NCBI GenBank assembly: GCA_028719885.1
Contig: JAQYLT010000066.1
Coordinates: 1-34,719 of the forward strand
DNA: 34,719 bases
Reading direction: 5' to 3'
Origin: Bacillota bacterium
GTDB lineage: Bacteria; Bacillota; Clostridia; Oscillospirales; Oscillospiraceae
Positions within the stretch are counted from its first letter, which is position 1, and the number at the start of each line of letters is the position of its first letter. Positions 34,605 through 34,719 of this stretch are shown here, in pieces. The translations under genes were made by a program, and so were the position numbers. The notes beneath the pieces are model-generated. The model was not told the origin of the DNA, made no database searches, and was given only the letters and a program-made list of their open reading frames with translations.

Positions 34605-34719
34605 AGTTCACTCTCAACTCCTTGTCATTTTCAGATACCACCAGCCGAATCACCTGGGTGTCCGGGTTCTCCAGCCGCGTCACGCTTTCCGCATTGTCCA
34701 CGAACAGGGGCACCGTTAC
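34594..34719 (-). CDS. Unidentified gene, C-terminal 41 residues (runs off the window)
   Basis: The frame is open from the window edge to a TAA at 34594-34596 and overlaps the next gene by 11 bases, as in the rest of this operon. The visible end reads VTVPLFVDNAESVTRLENPD and then VIRLVVSENDKELRVNYEN, a beta-rich tail. It is too short to identify. Its place directly before an NGO0469-like gene suggests a replication or recombination protein. Confidence 0.6.
   Translation of the reverse strand, partial: VTVPLFVDNAESVTRLENPDTQVIRLVVSENDKELRVNYEN

Overview
The window is a 34.7 kb piece of a double-stranded DNA tailed phage or prophage. Every convincing gene lies on the minus strand, so transcription runs from right to left. 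Strong AGGAGG-type ribosome binding sites, a phage copy of the Firmicutes-specific protease Prp, and fibre, DUF551 and NGO0469-like genes typical of clostridial phages point to a Firmicutes host, most likely a gut Clostridia (inference). The capsid protein is of the N4-gp56 type. There are no tape-measure, tail-tube or sheath genes, and there are a nozzle-like protein and a giant virion-candidate protein. Together these suggest a short-tailed (podovirus-like) particle. No integrase, tRNA or CRISPR array was seen.

Layout from right to left. (1) 34719-31006, replication and accessory genes: an unidentified partial gene, an NGO0469-like protein, a metallo-beta-lactamase-fold hydrolase, a DUF6291-type replication protein whose gene carries two families of direct repeats (candidate origin), a Cys-rich protein, two unknowns and a DUF551 protein. 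(2) 31003-30529, a short, largely AT-rich cargo segment: a 60-residue unknown and a 55-residue protein resembling the end of the DUF2829/Tad2 anti-Thoeris family, closed by a terminator. (3) 30518-23260, packaging and head: terS, terL, portal, prp, scaffold, major capsid, a small protein and a head-tail adaptor. (4) 23241-17506, tail: nozzle-like protein, tail protein, DUF859 protein and a peptidoglycan-binding, Gln/Tyr-rich protein. (5) 17487-3019, one 4822-residue polyvalent protein combining a zincin metalloprotease, an N6-methylase-like domain, an SNF2 helicase, a BECR-like nuclease domain, an LPD38-like membrane region and C-terminal helical repeats. A separate 120-residue gene with its own ribosome binding site is nested inside it in another frame. 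(6) 2941-1, fibres and host contact: a collagen-like fibre, a repeat fibre, a tiny secreted Lys/Val/Pro peptide, the stub of an amidase and the start of another fibre.

Three signals stand out. First, three sites share the arrangement GGGATAGA(G/A)A(A/C)-N17-TA(TGC/AAA)T. They precede terS, the scaffold/capsid pair and the fibre genes, and look like a phage-specific late promoter; one is built into the terminator of the giant gene. Second, scaffold and capsid both begin with an LQLFA motif preceded by Asn, the Prp cleavage signal, and the phage carries its own prp just upstream. Third, the nested gene sits exactly in the disordered linker between the protease part and the methylase part of the giant protein.
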